The position numbers were made by a program, and so were the translations under genes. The notes beneath the pieces are model-generated. The model did not search any database. It was not told where the DNA came from and saw only the letters and a program-made list of their open reading frames with translations. This document shows positions 7,570-14,183 of a stretch of DNA of 18,860 bases, in pieces (the first letter of the stretch is position 1; every line of letters begins with the position of its first letter). The DNA is from Terrisporobacter othiniensis (GTDB lineage: Bacteria > Bacillota > Clostridia > Peptostreptococcales > Peptostreptococcaceae): NCBI RefSeq assembly GCF_000808015.1, contig NZ_JWHR01000129.1, positions 1 through 18,860 on the forward strand. Reading direction: 5' to 3'.

Positions 7570-8145
7570 ATGAAAAAAGATATTGATATGAATATAGACG
7601 TTGGTCAAAAAATCAGAGAACTAAGAAAGAGTAAGAAATTTAGTATTACAGATTTATCAAAAGAAAGTGGTCTAAGTACAGGACTTATTAGTCAGATTGA
7701 AAGAAATATGGTAGTACCATCAATAAAAGTTATGTGGAAGATTGCTAACGTATTAGAAGTTAATATTGGATATTTCTTTGATGAAGATGATAAAAATATA
7801 GAAGAAAAGGTAGTAGTTAGAAGAAATGATAGAAAGTCCATTAATACGAATGATTCTACAAAATCTTATGAATTGTTAATGCCAAACTTAAATAATAAAA
7901 GGATAGAATTTCTCTTAATTACATTAAATGAAGAAACTAAAATAAATAAAGATTTAGTTTCACATAAAGGAGAAGAATGTGGATATATAATAGAGGGAAA
8001 AATGAAAATAATATTAGAAAATAAGGAATATATATTGGAAAAAGGAGATAGTTTCTATTTTGATAGCAAAATTCCTCATGTGTATGAAAATTATGGTGAT
8101 GAAAAATGTGTATTAGTTTGTGCAATGACACCACCATCATTCTAA
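7570..8145 (+). CDS. XRE-family transcriptional regulator with C-terminal cupin domain
   Basis: This 191-residue regulator has an N-terminal helix-turn-helix of the XRE/HTH_3 type at about 10-66 (IRELRKSKKFSITDLSKESGLSTG, then LISQIERNMVVPSI). The C-terminal cupin_2 barrel spans about 120-188 (SHKGEECGYIIEGK, KGDSFYFDSKIPHVYENYG). This is the layout of PuuR- and SutR-like sensors, in which the cupin binds a small metabolite, often an amino acid, amine or sulfur compound. The start has AAGGAAGTG a few bases upstream. The gene diverges from the DUF819-dipeptidase operon, and three copies of one palindrome lie between them, so it most likely controls that operon and itself. Whether it represses or activates is not shown; the operator positions favour repression. 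The ligand is unknown. cinA starts 22 bases downstream. Confidence 0.9.
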   Translation: MKKDIDMNIDVGQKIRELRKSKKFSITDLSKESGLSTGLISQIERNMVVPSIKVMWKIANVLEVNIGYFFDEDDKNIEEKVVVRRNDRKSINTNDSTKSYELLMPNLNNKRIEFLLITLNEETKINKDLVSHKGEECGYIIEGKMKIILENKEYILEKGDSFYFDSKIPHVYENYGDEKCVLVCAMTPPSF

Positions 8146-8167
8146 AATAAATAAGAAGGTGATATTA

Positions 8168-9406
8168 ATGAAAGCAGAAATTATTACTGTAGGTACTGAA
8201 ATACTTTTAGGAGATATACTAAATACAAATACTCATTATTTATCAAATGAGCTTGCAAATATGGGGGTAGATGTATATTACCAAATAACTGTAGGAGATA
8301 ATGAAAAAAGATTATTAGATCAGTTAGGAGAAAGTTTTAAAAGAAGTGATTTAGTAATACTAACTGGAGGGTTGGGTCCAACGGCAGATGATCTTACAAA
8401 GGAAGTCTGTGCAAAATATTTTAATTTGGAAATGGAGTTTCACCAGCCTTCATGGGACAAAATTATAGAAATATATAATAAAATGAAAAGAACACCAACA
8501 GAAAATAATAAAAAGCAAGCTTATTTTCCAGTGAACTCTACAATACTACCAAATGAATATGGTACAGCTCCAGGGTGCATTATGGAAAAAGAAAGTAAAA
8601 CTATAATTGTAATGCCAGGTCCTCCAAGAGAAATGAAGCCTATGTTTGACAACTTTGTAAAACCATTCTTGCAAAAAGGTAGCAAAGATATACTTAAGTC
8701 AAAAGTTCTTAGAATAGTTGGTATAGGAGAATCAAAGGTAGAAAATGATTTACTTGATTTAATACAAAAACAAATAAATCCTACTATAGCCACTTATGCA
8801 AAGGATGGAGAGTGTACTGTAAGAATAACAGCAAAGGGAAAAAATATTGAGGAAGCAGAGAGATTAATACTTCCAGTAGCACAGGAGATAAAAAATAGAT
8901 TTAAGGAAGCTGTATATGGAGAAGATGAAACAACTATAGAAGATGAAGTTGCGAAAATTCTAGTGAAAAATAATTTAACTATAGCTGTAGCAGAATCTTG
9001 TACAGGAGGTATGGTATCTTCTTCTTTAATAAATTACCCAGGAATATCTTCTGTTTTTATGGAAGGATGTGTAACTTATTCAAATGAAGCTAAAATAATG
9101 AGCTTAGGTGTAAAATCAGAAACACTAAATTCTGTTGGAGCAGTAAGTGAGCAGTGTGCAAAAGAAATGGCTGAAGGTGTGGCATCAAGACACAATACAA
9201 ATATTGGACTATCTACAACAGGAATAGCAGGACCAGAAGGTGGAAGTGAAGAAAAACCTGTAGGACTTGTATATATGGGAATTAAAATAAATAATAAAAC
9301 TATAGTAAAAAAATACATATTTAATGGTGATAGACAACAAATTAGATATAGAGCTTGTAAAACTTTATTAAACGACTTAAGACTAGAATTATTAAATATA
9401 ATATAG
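8168..9406 (+). CDS. cinA: CinA family protein (MoCF-like domain plus NMN deamidase-type domain)
   Basis: This 412-residue protein has the full-length CinA layout. The N-terminal molybdopterin-binding (MoCF-like) domain includes the opening AEIITVGTEILLGD, LTGGLGPTADD and VMPGPPREM. From about residue 255 follows the CinA C-terminal domain, related to the nicotinamide mononucleotide deamidase PncC. It shows the serine motif AVAESCTGG, the YSNEAK segment with the Tyr and Lys, and TTGIAGPEGG. The enzyme is thought to recycle pyridine nucleotides by hydrolysing NMN amide and, in the N-domain, ADP-ribose-type pyrophosphates. A GTG at 8159 opens the frame earlier, but AGGTGAT lies just before the ATG at 8168 and covers that GTG, so 8168 is the better start. 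It sits 22 bases after the XRE-cupin gene and 15 before the HAD gene, probably in one transcript. Confidence 0.93.
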   Translation: MKAEIITVGTEILLGDILNTNTHYLSNELANMGVDVYYQITVGDNEKRLLDQLGESFKRSDLVILTGGLGPTADDLTKEVCAKYFNLEMEFHQPSWDKIIEIYNKMKRTPTENNKKQAYFPVNSTILPNEYGTAPGCIMEKESKTIIVMPGPPREMKPMFDNFVKPFLQKGSKDILKSKVLRIVGIGESKVENDLLDLIQKQINPTIATYAKDGECTVRITAKGKNIEEAERLILPVAQEIKNRFKEAVYGEDETTIEDEVAKILVKNNLTIAVAESCTGGMVSSSLINYPGISSVFMEGCVTYSNEAKIMSLGVKSETLNSVGAVSEQCAKEMAEGVASRHNTNIGLSTTGIAGPEGGSEEKPVGLVYMGIKINNKTIVKKYIFNGDRQQIRYRACKTLLNDLRLELLNII

Positions 9407-9421
9407 ATTTTAGGAGGAAAA

Positions 9422-10204
9422 ATGATAAGACATATATTTTGTGACTTAGATGGAACTCTTTATAATGATGGAATTAGCGATGAAGATGTAAAAGCCATAG
9501 AGGAAATAGAAAAAGAAGGTGTAATATTTCATGTGGCAACGGGAAGAGTATTTAAACAGGCATGCGATATGATAAGTAATAAAATTAAGTTAAATGGATA
9601 TTTTATTTGTGAAAATGGTTCATTTATTTTTGACAAAGATGAAAACTTAATTTTTAAAGAGCCAATTGATGATTATTTAGTGAGAAAAATTATAAATAGA
9701 TTTGAATCGAATTTAGCTCATATTTATCTAAAATATAATGGGGAGATAGTTTTAAGTGGAGGAGAAGATGTTTTCAGTCATTACACTAAGGACTACATCT
9801 TAGACGAAGAAATATTTAAAAAAGAAAATTTTGATAATCTAGTAGGAAATGTGGGAATAGTTTCAGATAATATGGATGAACTTAAAAGATTAGAATATTA
9901 TTATAAAAGTGAATTTGGCGAAGTATGTGATATTTATTTATCAGGACCTTATACTTTAAATATAGTTCCTAATCATGTATCTAAACGTCATGGAATAGAA
10001 CATATATGTAAAAAATATAATGTGTCATTGGAGGAAGTTGCAACTATGGGAGATTCACCTAATGATATATGTATGCTAAAAAATATAAAATATAGTTTTG
10101 CCATGAATAAATCAAATGAAGAAGTAAAAGAAAGTGCATCTTATGTAGTTAATAGTGTAAAAGATGGTATAGAAATGATTAAAAAAATAAATAGGACTAA
10201 ATAA
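9422..10204 (+). CDS. Cof-type HAD-superfamily hydrolase
   Basis: This 260-residue cytosolic phosphatase belongs to the Cof/IIB branch of the HAD superfamily. Motif I is DLDGT with nucleophile D8 and acid D10. Motif II is ATGR (T40). A C2-type cap domain spans roughly 85-180. Motif III is K188 in VSKRHG, and motif IV is MGDSPND with D211 and D215. The length is typical. Family members dephosphorylate sugar phosphates, nucleotides or cofactors such as PLP and FMN, and the substrate cannot be told from sequence. GGAGGAAAA precedes the ATG and the gap to cinA is 15 bases, so it is in the cinA operon. Its last codons form one arm of a hairpin shared with the convergent downstream gene. Confidence 0.9.
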   Translation: MIRHIFCDLDGTLYNDGISDEDVKAIEEIEKEGVIFHVATGRVFKQACDMISNKIKLNGYFICENGSFIFDKDENLIFKEPIDDYLVRKIINRFESNLAHIYLKYNGEIVLSGGEDVFSHYTKDYILDEEIFKKENFDNLVGNVGIVSDNMDELKRLEYYYKSEFGEVCDIYLSGPYTLNIVPNHVSKRHGIEHICKKYNVSLEEVATMGDSPNDICMLKNIKYSFAMNKSNEEVKESASYVVNSVKDGIEMIKKINRTK

Positions 10205-10218
10205 TAGTCCTATTTATT
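10186..10218. terminator. Hairpin overlapping the ends of two convergent genes
   Basis: A perfect 13-bp stem (AATAAATAGGACT / AGTCCTATTTATT) closes a 7-base loop. The HAD stop codon (10202-10204) is in the loop, and the stop of the convergent gene begins at 10217 inside the right arm. On the minus strand seven T follow, so it is a strong terminator for the phospholipase-like gene. On the plus strand the tail is weaker. Confidence 0.8.
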
Positions 10219-10807
10219 ATACACAGTTTTTTAATGTATAAGAATTTGCTGTATTAATTAAAATTGAATCTAGTACATGATTTACAATAATATTACAAAT
10301 ATATGATGAAAATTTTAAATCGTTTTCATAGCTAGTACAACTAGATTTATATTTTTTATATAGATTATGGAAAAATTCTTCCACACTATGATTAATTTCA
10401 TAATCTAAATCACAATTTGAAAAATCCATTTCTTTAGCATAAGAAGCAAGTTCTTTTTCATAGACAACATGCTTATTCATACTATGAGTAAATTCCCAGC
10501 GCTCGCTGTGAGGAGTAGTGAAAAAGTCACATAAAAAATGACAAATAACACCCAGCTCTTGACTTAATTTACTTATGGAAAAATATTTTTTTAAAGAATC
10601 TAAAGTTAACTGACATAGATATTTGATTTTTTCAAGAACCATAGATAAAGACTCTTCTAAATAATGCTTATTAAGTACATATTTTGAAGAAATATCTGGT
10701 TTAATATTACCATAAATAAAATTCTTCTCACTTAGAAAGAAAGATTTATTTGATTCTAGATTATCTAATACAGATTTAGATATAATAAAATGTGTGTTTA
10801 TTAACAT
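10217..10807 (-). CDS. Zinc-dependent phospholipase C-like protein (PF00882 type), cytosolic
   Basis: This 196-residue helical protein has the scattered His/Asp pattern of the zinc-dependent phospholipase C / alpha-toxin N-domain fold: H6 in NTHFII, D38 in GNIKPD, H48 in NKHYLEES, H90 and D94 in GVICHFLCDFF, H100 in TTPH, and H113 with E117 in NKHVVYEKE. Secreted phospholipases of this fold have a signal peptide and a mature N-terminal Trp ligand. Here there is neither, and the protein starts directly at MLINTH. It therefore belongs with the small intracellular clostridial relatives, whose substrate is unknown. GAGGTGA precedes the ATG by four bases. The gene stands alone, convergent with the HAD gene and divergent from the DJ-1 gene. 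A metal-dependent hydrolase is likely; phospholipase activity itself is not shown. Confidence 0.7.
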   Translation of the reverse strand: MLINTHFIISKSVLDNLESNKSFFLSEKNFIYGNIKPDISSKYVLNKHYLEESLSMVLEKIKYLCQLTLDSLKKYFSISKLSQELGVICHFLCDFFTTPHSERWEFTHSMNKHVVYEKELASYAKEMDFSNCDLDYEINHSVEEFFHNLYKKYKSSCTSYENDLKFSSYICNIIVNHVLDSILINTANSYTLKNCV

Positions 10808-10869
10808 TGATTCACCTCATAAGTTTTATATATAGCTAAATAATATATATGAATTTTCTTGATTTTGCT

Positions 10870-10875
10870 TATAAT
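10870..10875 (+). promoter_or_regulatory. Possible -10 box of the DJ-1/pentapeptide operon
   Basis: A perfect TATAAT preceded by TTTTGCT lies about 95 bases before the DJ-1 start. There is no good -35 at 16-18 bases. This is the best candidate in the 163-base divergent gap, but it is weak. Confidence 0.3.
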
Positions 10876-10970
10876 AACTATCTATTAAATGATAGCAAGA
10901 ATGAAAAAAAAATTCAATATGATAATGATTCCAATTGAAAATTATTACTACGAATAAAGGAGAGAATAAA

Positions 10971-11537
10971 ATGAAAAAAGTATTAGTCTTATTAGCAGAT
11001 GGTTTTGAAGAAGTAGAGGCACTTTCAGTAGTAGATGTACTTAGAAGGGCTAATGTAGATTGTAAGATGTGCTCTATTGAAGACGAGTATGTAAGAGGAA
11101 CTCATAATATAATAATAAAATCTGATTGTAATATTAAAGATATTGATAAAGAAGATTATGATGGAGTAGTACTTCCTGGAGGACTACCAGGAGCAGAGAA
11201 CTTAAAAGTAGATTGTGTAAAAGAATTAATTACAAAAATGAATGAAAAGAAAAAAATTGTTGCTGCTATTTGTGCAGCCCCAGAAACTTTAGAATATTTT
11301 AATATACTTGAAGGAAAAAAATGTACTTCATACCCTGGTTTTATTCAAGATAAAGAGAAAGTTAATTACGTAGAAGATGAGGTTGTAGTAGTTGATGATA
11401 ATATAATAACTAGTAGAGGGCCAGCAACTGCTTTAACTTTCGCCCTATCAATATTAGAAGAATTAAGGTGTATAAATGAAGTAGAAGATATAAAAGAAGG
11501 AATGTTAGTGAATTTTTATAATAAATTTGCTAAATAA
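10971..11537 (+). CDS. DJ-1/PfpI family protein (YajL/ThiJ-like)
   Basis: This 188-residue protein has the flavodoxin-like DJ-1 fold. C101 in VAAICAAP is the reactive nucleophile-elbow cysteine, equivalent to human DJ-1 C106. E16 in DGFEEVEA is the partner glutamate, equivalent to E18. VVLPGGLPGAENL and the late ITSRGPATAL, with a His replaced as in most DJ-1 members, complete the pattern. The family includes proteins reported to detoxify glyoxal-type adducts or protect against oxidative stress; the exact activity is debated. An upstream ATG at 10935 keeps the frame, but AAAGGAG lies eight bases before 10971 and MKKVLVLLADGFEE is the standard start. The Cys-rich pentapeptide gene follows after 11 bases, so both are in one operon. 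Confidence 0.92.
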   Translation: MKKVLVLLADGFEEVEALSVVDVLRRANVDCKMCSIEDEYVRGTHNIIIKSDCNIKDIDKEDYDGVVLPGGLPGAENLKVDCVKELITKMNEKKKIVAAICAAPETLEYFNILEGKKCTSYPGFIQDKEKVNYVEDEVVVVDDNIITSRGPATALTFALSILEELRCINEVEDIKEGMLVNFYNKFAK

Positions 11538-11548
11538 TAGGAGAAAAG

Positions 11549-12388
11549 ATGAAGTATAGAAATTATAATGATAAAAAGTCTTATGAAAATTTAAAAATAG
11601 ATTGTAGTAAATGTTTTGGATTTTGTTGTGTAGCCTTATATTTTTCTAAAATGGATGGTTTTCCAAAAGACAAAGTTTCGGGAGAGCCTTGTATGAACTT
11701 AAGTAAAGATTTTACTTGTAAAATACATAAAGACTTAAGCAAAAATAATCTTAAAGGATGTATTAACTATGATTGTTTTGGAGCTGGTCAAAAGGTTGCT
11801 CAGTATACATATAAAAATTTGAGTTGGCAAAATTCACCGCAACAATCACAGGAAATGTATGATGTTTTTGTAGTAGTTAAAAATTTGCAAGAAATGATTT
11901 GGTACTTGTATGATAGTATTACTTTTGCAGAAAGTGAAGATATGAGAATTAGAATAAATCTTATGATAAAAGAAACTGAAAATCTTACTAATCTTTCTGG
12001 AAAAGATATATTAAATATAAATATTGAAGCTCATAGAATGAAAGTAAATTCTCTTTTAAAAGAAGTTAGATCAAATTTAATAAAAAACAAACAGCATAAA
12101 AGAAAAAATGATATGCCTTTAGGTTTTGATTTTATAGGAAAAGATCTTAGAAGAAAAAAACTAATAGGAGAAAACTTGGCAGGAACTTTATTAATAGGAG
12201 CAAATTTACAAGACGTAGACTTAAGTGGAGCAATTATTATTGGGGCAGATATGAGAGATGCAGATATTAGAGGATGCAACCTAGAAAATACTATGTATCT
12301 TACTCAATCCCAAATAAATAGTGCAAGAGGAAATTCAAAAACAAAATTACCAGTATTTATAGAAAGACCTTCTTACTGGGAAAAATAG
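11549..12388 (+). CDS. Cys-rich (YkgJ-like) N-domain fused to pentapeptide repeats
   Basis: This 279-residue protein has two parts. Residues 19-76 carry eight cysteines (C19, C22, C26, C27, C48, C57, C71, C76) in a CxxC-x3-CC start that resembles the YkgJ-type zinc/iron-chelating domain. A helical middle region spans about 90-180. From about 188 to 250 come pentapeptide repeats in which every fifth residue is Leu/Ile/Met after A/N/D (for example LIGANLQDVDLSGA), which predicts a short right-handed quadrilateral beta helix. The C-terminus ends YWEK. AGGAG lies a few bases before the ATG, 11 bases after the DJ-1 stop. No signal peptide is seen. The function is unknown; metal or Fe-S binding by the cysteines is inference. 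Co-transcription with DJ-1 hints at a stress-related role. Confidence 0.85.
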   Translation: MKYRNYNDKKSYENLKIDCSKCFGFCCVALYFSKMDGFPKDKVSGEPCMNLSKDFTCKIHKDLSKNNLKGCINYDCFGAGQKVAQYTYKNLSWQNSPQQSQEMYDVFVVVKNLQEMIWYLYDSITFAESEDMRIRINLMIKETENLTNLSGKDILNINIEAHRMKVNSLLKEVRSNLIKNKQHKRKNDMPLGFDFIGKDLRRKKLIGENLAGTLLIGANLQDVDLSGAIIIGADMRDADIRGCNLENTMYLTQSQINSARGNSKTKLPVFIERPSYWEK

Positions 12389-12440
12389 AAGAATTTTTAG
12401 AAAATTTATAATAAAAAGCTTGATTCTAAATTATGATATG

Positions 12441-12491
12441 CTCCCTTTATAGTAGATAGTTTAAATAATAAAACTGTTACTATGAAGGGAG
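12441..12491 (+). terminator. Terminator of the DJ-1/pentapeptide operon
   Basis: A 14-bp stem with one G-U pair (12441-12454 with 12478-12491) encloses a loop that can itself form a 5-bp AGTTT/AAACT helix. It is followed on the plus strand by TGTATTTTTATT. On the minus strand the tail is not T-rich, so its value for the convergent sigma-54 regulator gene is doubtful. Confidence 0.75.
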
Positions 12492-12501
12492 TGTATTTTT
12501 A

Positions 12502-13884
12502 TTATAAATTATATTTTCTAATTAATCTGCTAGCTTTAGATTGAGATATGTTTAAACATTTAGCTACCTTATATGAACTTTTACAATGGTTATAAGTTTT
12601 AGAAATAATCTCTTTTTCGTATGATTCCATTAAAGAGTCAAAATCTTGTTCATTAAAAAAATCATCTTTATCTTCTATATTATAGTCAAAGTTATAATTA
12701 AAAATATCTTTAGGTATATTTTTTTCTGTAATAACATGGCTGTTAGATGTTAATACAAGTTTTTGTATAATATTTTGAAGTTCTCTAATATTTCCAGGAA
12801 AGTGATAATGAGAAATTAACTTTATAGCATCCTTTGTTATAATCTTATTTATGTTAAATTCAAAGCAGTATTTATTAAAATAATATTTAATTAGTTCAAT
12901 AAGATTTTCCTTTCTATCTCTAAGAGGAGGAATTTTTAATTGAATAACATTTAATCTGTAGTAAAGATCTTCTCTAAATGTTTTTTCTTCTACTTTCTTT
13001 AATAAATCACAGTTTGTGGCAGAGATTATTCTAATATCTACTTTTTTCTCTTTGATACCTCCCACAGGAGTGAAAGTTTTTTCTTGAATTAATTGAAGAA
13101 ACTTTGCTTGAAGGCTTGGAGGAATCTCTCCAATTTCATCTAAAAATAAAGTTCCGCCATGAGCTAGTTCTACAAGACCAGCCTTTCCTTTAGTAGAAGC
13201 ACCTGTGAAAGCACCTGGTGCATACCCAAACAACTCAGACTCAAGAAGTTCTGCTGAAATAGTTGCACAGTTAATGGTTATAAATGGATTATTATTTCTT
13301 CTACTATTTTTATGTATATATCTAGCTAATGAAGTTTTTCCAGTACCTGATTCACCAAGAAGTAATACTATAACATTAGTTTTTGAAATTTGATTGATTG
13401 TATTCAGTATAGGTCTCATAACACTTCCTGTAAGAATAATATCAGTTTCTATTTTAAGTGTGGTTCTATATATATTTTCAATTTCATTTTTATATTTATT
13501 AACTTCATTTTGTGTATCTGATAATTTGTTTTTAATTTGATTAAGTTCTGTAATATCTCTTGTATTTTCAACTATAAACTCGATTTCACCATTATCATCA
13601 AATATGGGAGTAGCAGTTAGCACAAGTTTTTTCCCTGTATTAGTAAACTGTTCCATAGAACTAGTTTTCTTTGTGATTAAAACTTGAGGTATAGCTCCAA
13701 CGGTAGAATACCCATTCTCGGATAAAAGCTTAACATTTTTACCAAGCATTTCTTCTTTTTTAATACCATAGTTTTTTTCAAATGCTTTATTACAATAAAT
13801 TAAATTACCATTATTGTCAGCAACGCAAATCTCATCATGGGATGCATCCATGACCTTTCTATAAAATTCTTCTCCAAATTTCAA
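12502..13884 (-). CDS. PAS-domain sigma-54-dependent transcriptional activator
   Basis: From the TTG at 13882-13884 the protein has 460 residues. A PAS sensor spans about 8-112 (DASHDEICVADNNGNLIYCN, then a PAC-like ENTRDITE). A short coiled coil leads to an AAA+ domain at about 155-385 with Walker A GESGTGKT (177-184), the sigma-54 contact loop GAFTGA (224-229), Walker B GGTLFLDE (243-250) and YYRLNV. A Fis-type helix-turn-helix closes the C-terminus (SSYKVAKCLNISQSKASRLIRKY). It remodels RpoN polymerase by ATP hydrolysis at -24/-12 promoters. TTG is chosen because AAGGGG lies seven bases before it; an ATG at 13908 is in frame but has no ribosome site. The divergent EamA gene has a near-consensus sigma-54 promoter, so it is the obvious target. 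The PAS ligand is unknown. Confidence 0.93.
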   Translation of the reverse strand: MKFGEEFYRKVMDASHDEICVADNNGNLIYCNKAFEKNYGIKKEEMLGKNVKLLSENGYSTVGAIPQVLITKKTSSMEQFTNTGKKLVLTATPIFDDNGEIEFIVENTRDITELNQIKNKLSDTQNEVNKYKNEIENIYRTTLKIETDIILTGSVMRPILNTINQISKTNVIVLLLGESGTGKTSLARYIHKNSRRNNNPFITINCATISAELLESELFGYAPGAFTGASTKGKAGLVELAHGGTLFLDEIGEIPPSLQAKFLQLIQEKTFTPVGGIKEKKVDIRIISATNCDLLKKVEEKTFREDLYYRLNVIQLKIPPLRDRKENLIELIKYYFNKYCFEFNINKIITKDAIKLISHYHFPGNIRELQNIIQKLVLTSNSHVITEKNIPKDIFNYNFDYNIEDKDDFFNEQDFDSLMESYEKEIISKTYNHCKSSYKVAKCLNISQSKASRLIRKYNL

Positions 13885-13912
13885 GGATATACCCCTTTCA
13901 TAAGTCATTTTT

Positions 13913-14018
13913 AACTTAAAAAAATATTAAATACAACTTATAATACAAATAAGTCATAAACAACTTAATTATATTGGAATAATAAGTTAAAATCAACTTA
14001 TATTGTTAAATTACTTAT
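13913..14018. repeat. AACTTA/TAAGTT half-site array, probable activator-binding region
   Basis: Half-sites reading AACTTA lie at 13913, 13935, 13962 and 13995, and the reverse form TAAGTT at 13983. Near matches are TAAGTC at 13950 and TTACTTAT at 14011. Some pair as inverted repeats: 13935-13941 with 13949-13955, and 13983-13988 with 13995-14000 (perfect, 6-base spacer). The array sits about 95-200 bases upstream of the sigma-54 promoter, the normal enhancer distance. Confidence 0.6.
13968..13996 (-). promoter_or_regulatory. Sigma-A promoter of the sigma-54 activator gene
   Basis: On the minus strand, TTGATT (13991-13996) is followed after 17 bases by a perfect TATAAT (13968-13973). Half-sites of the array overlap the -35 box, lie in the spacer and abut the -10 box, which predicts autoregulation. 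The leader to the TTG start would be about 75 bases. Confidence 0.65.
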
Positions 14019-14110
14019 ATTCAATAATTATTGTAGAAAGATAATAAGGAGAAATGGCTAAATTTCAATTATTTTACAGTCATTGAAATATAAAATAAAA
14101 ACTTAAGTTC

Positions 14111-14126
14111 TGGCATGATACTTGCT
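14111..14126 (+). promoter_or_regulatory. Sigma-54 (-24/-12) promoter of the EamA transporter gene
   Basis: TGGCATG-N4-TTGCT matches the sigma-54 consensus TGGCACG-N4-TTGCW at 11 of 12 positions, with GG and GC in the required spacing. Transcription should start near 14137, leaving a leader of about 47 bases with GGTGGAGGG before the ATG at 14184. A TATAAT at 14126-14131 overlaps it but has only a 3-of-6 -35 box. Confidence 0.8.
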
Positions 14127-14183
14127 ATAATAGAGGTCGGAGTTAAAAATAGAGAGTCAAGCTTCAGGTGGAGGGAAAGAAAG

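Noticed and set aside
10918..10948. GATAATGATT...AATTATT upstream of DJ-1 as a Fur/PerR-type box
   Set aside because: Only one half fits and the second half is out of register with the 7-1-7 pattern.
14051..14092. A tiny open frame (ATG at 14054, ten codons) after AAGGAG in the EamA upstream region
   Set aside because: The ribosome site is only about two bases from the ATG, the frame is very short, and it lies upstream of the sigma-54 transcription start.
14103..14131. A sigma-A promoter TTAAGT-N17-TATAAT for EamA
   Set aside because: The -35 matches at only 3 of 6 positions, while the overlapping sigma-54 element is near-perfect and sits beside an activator gene; it is kept as the competing reading.
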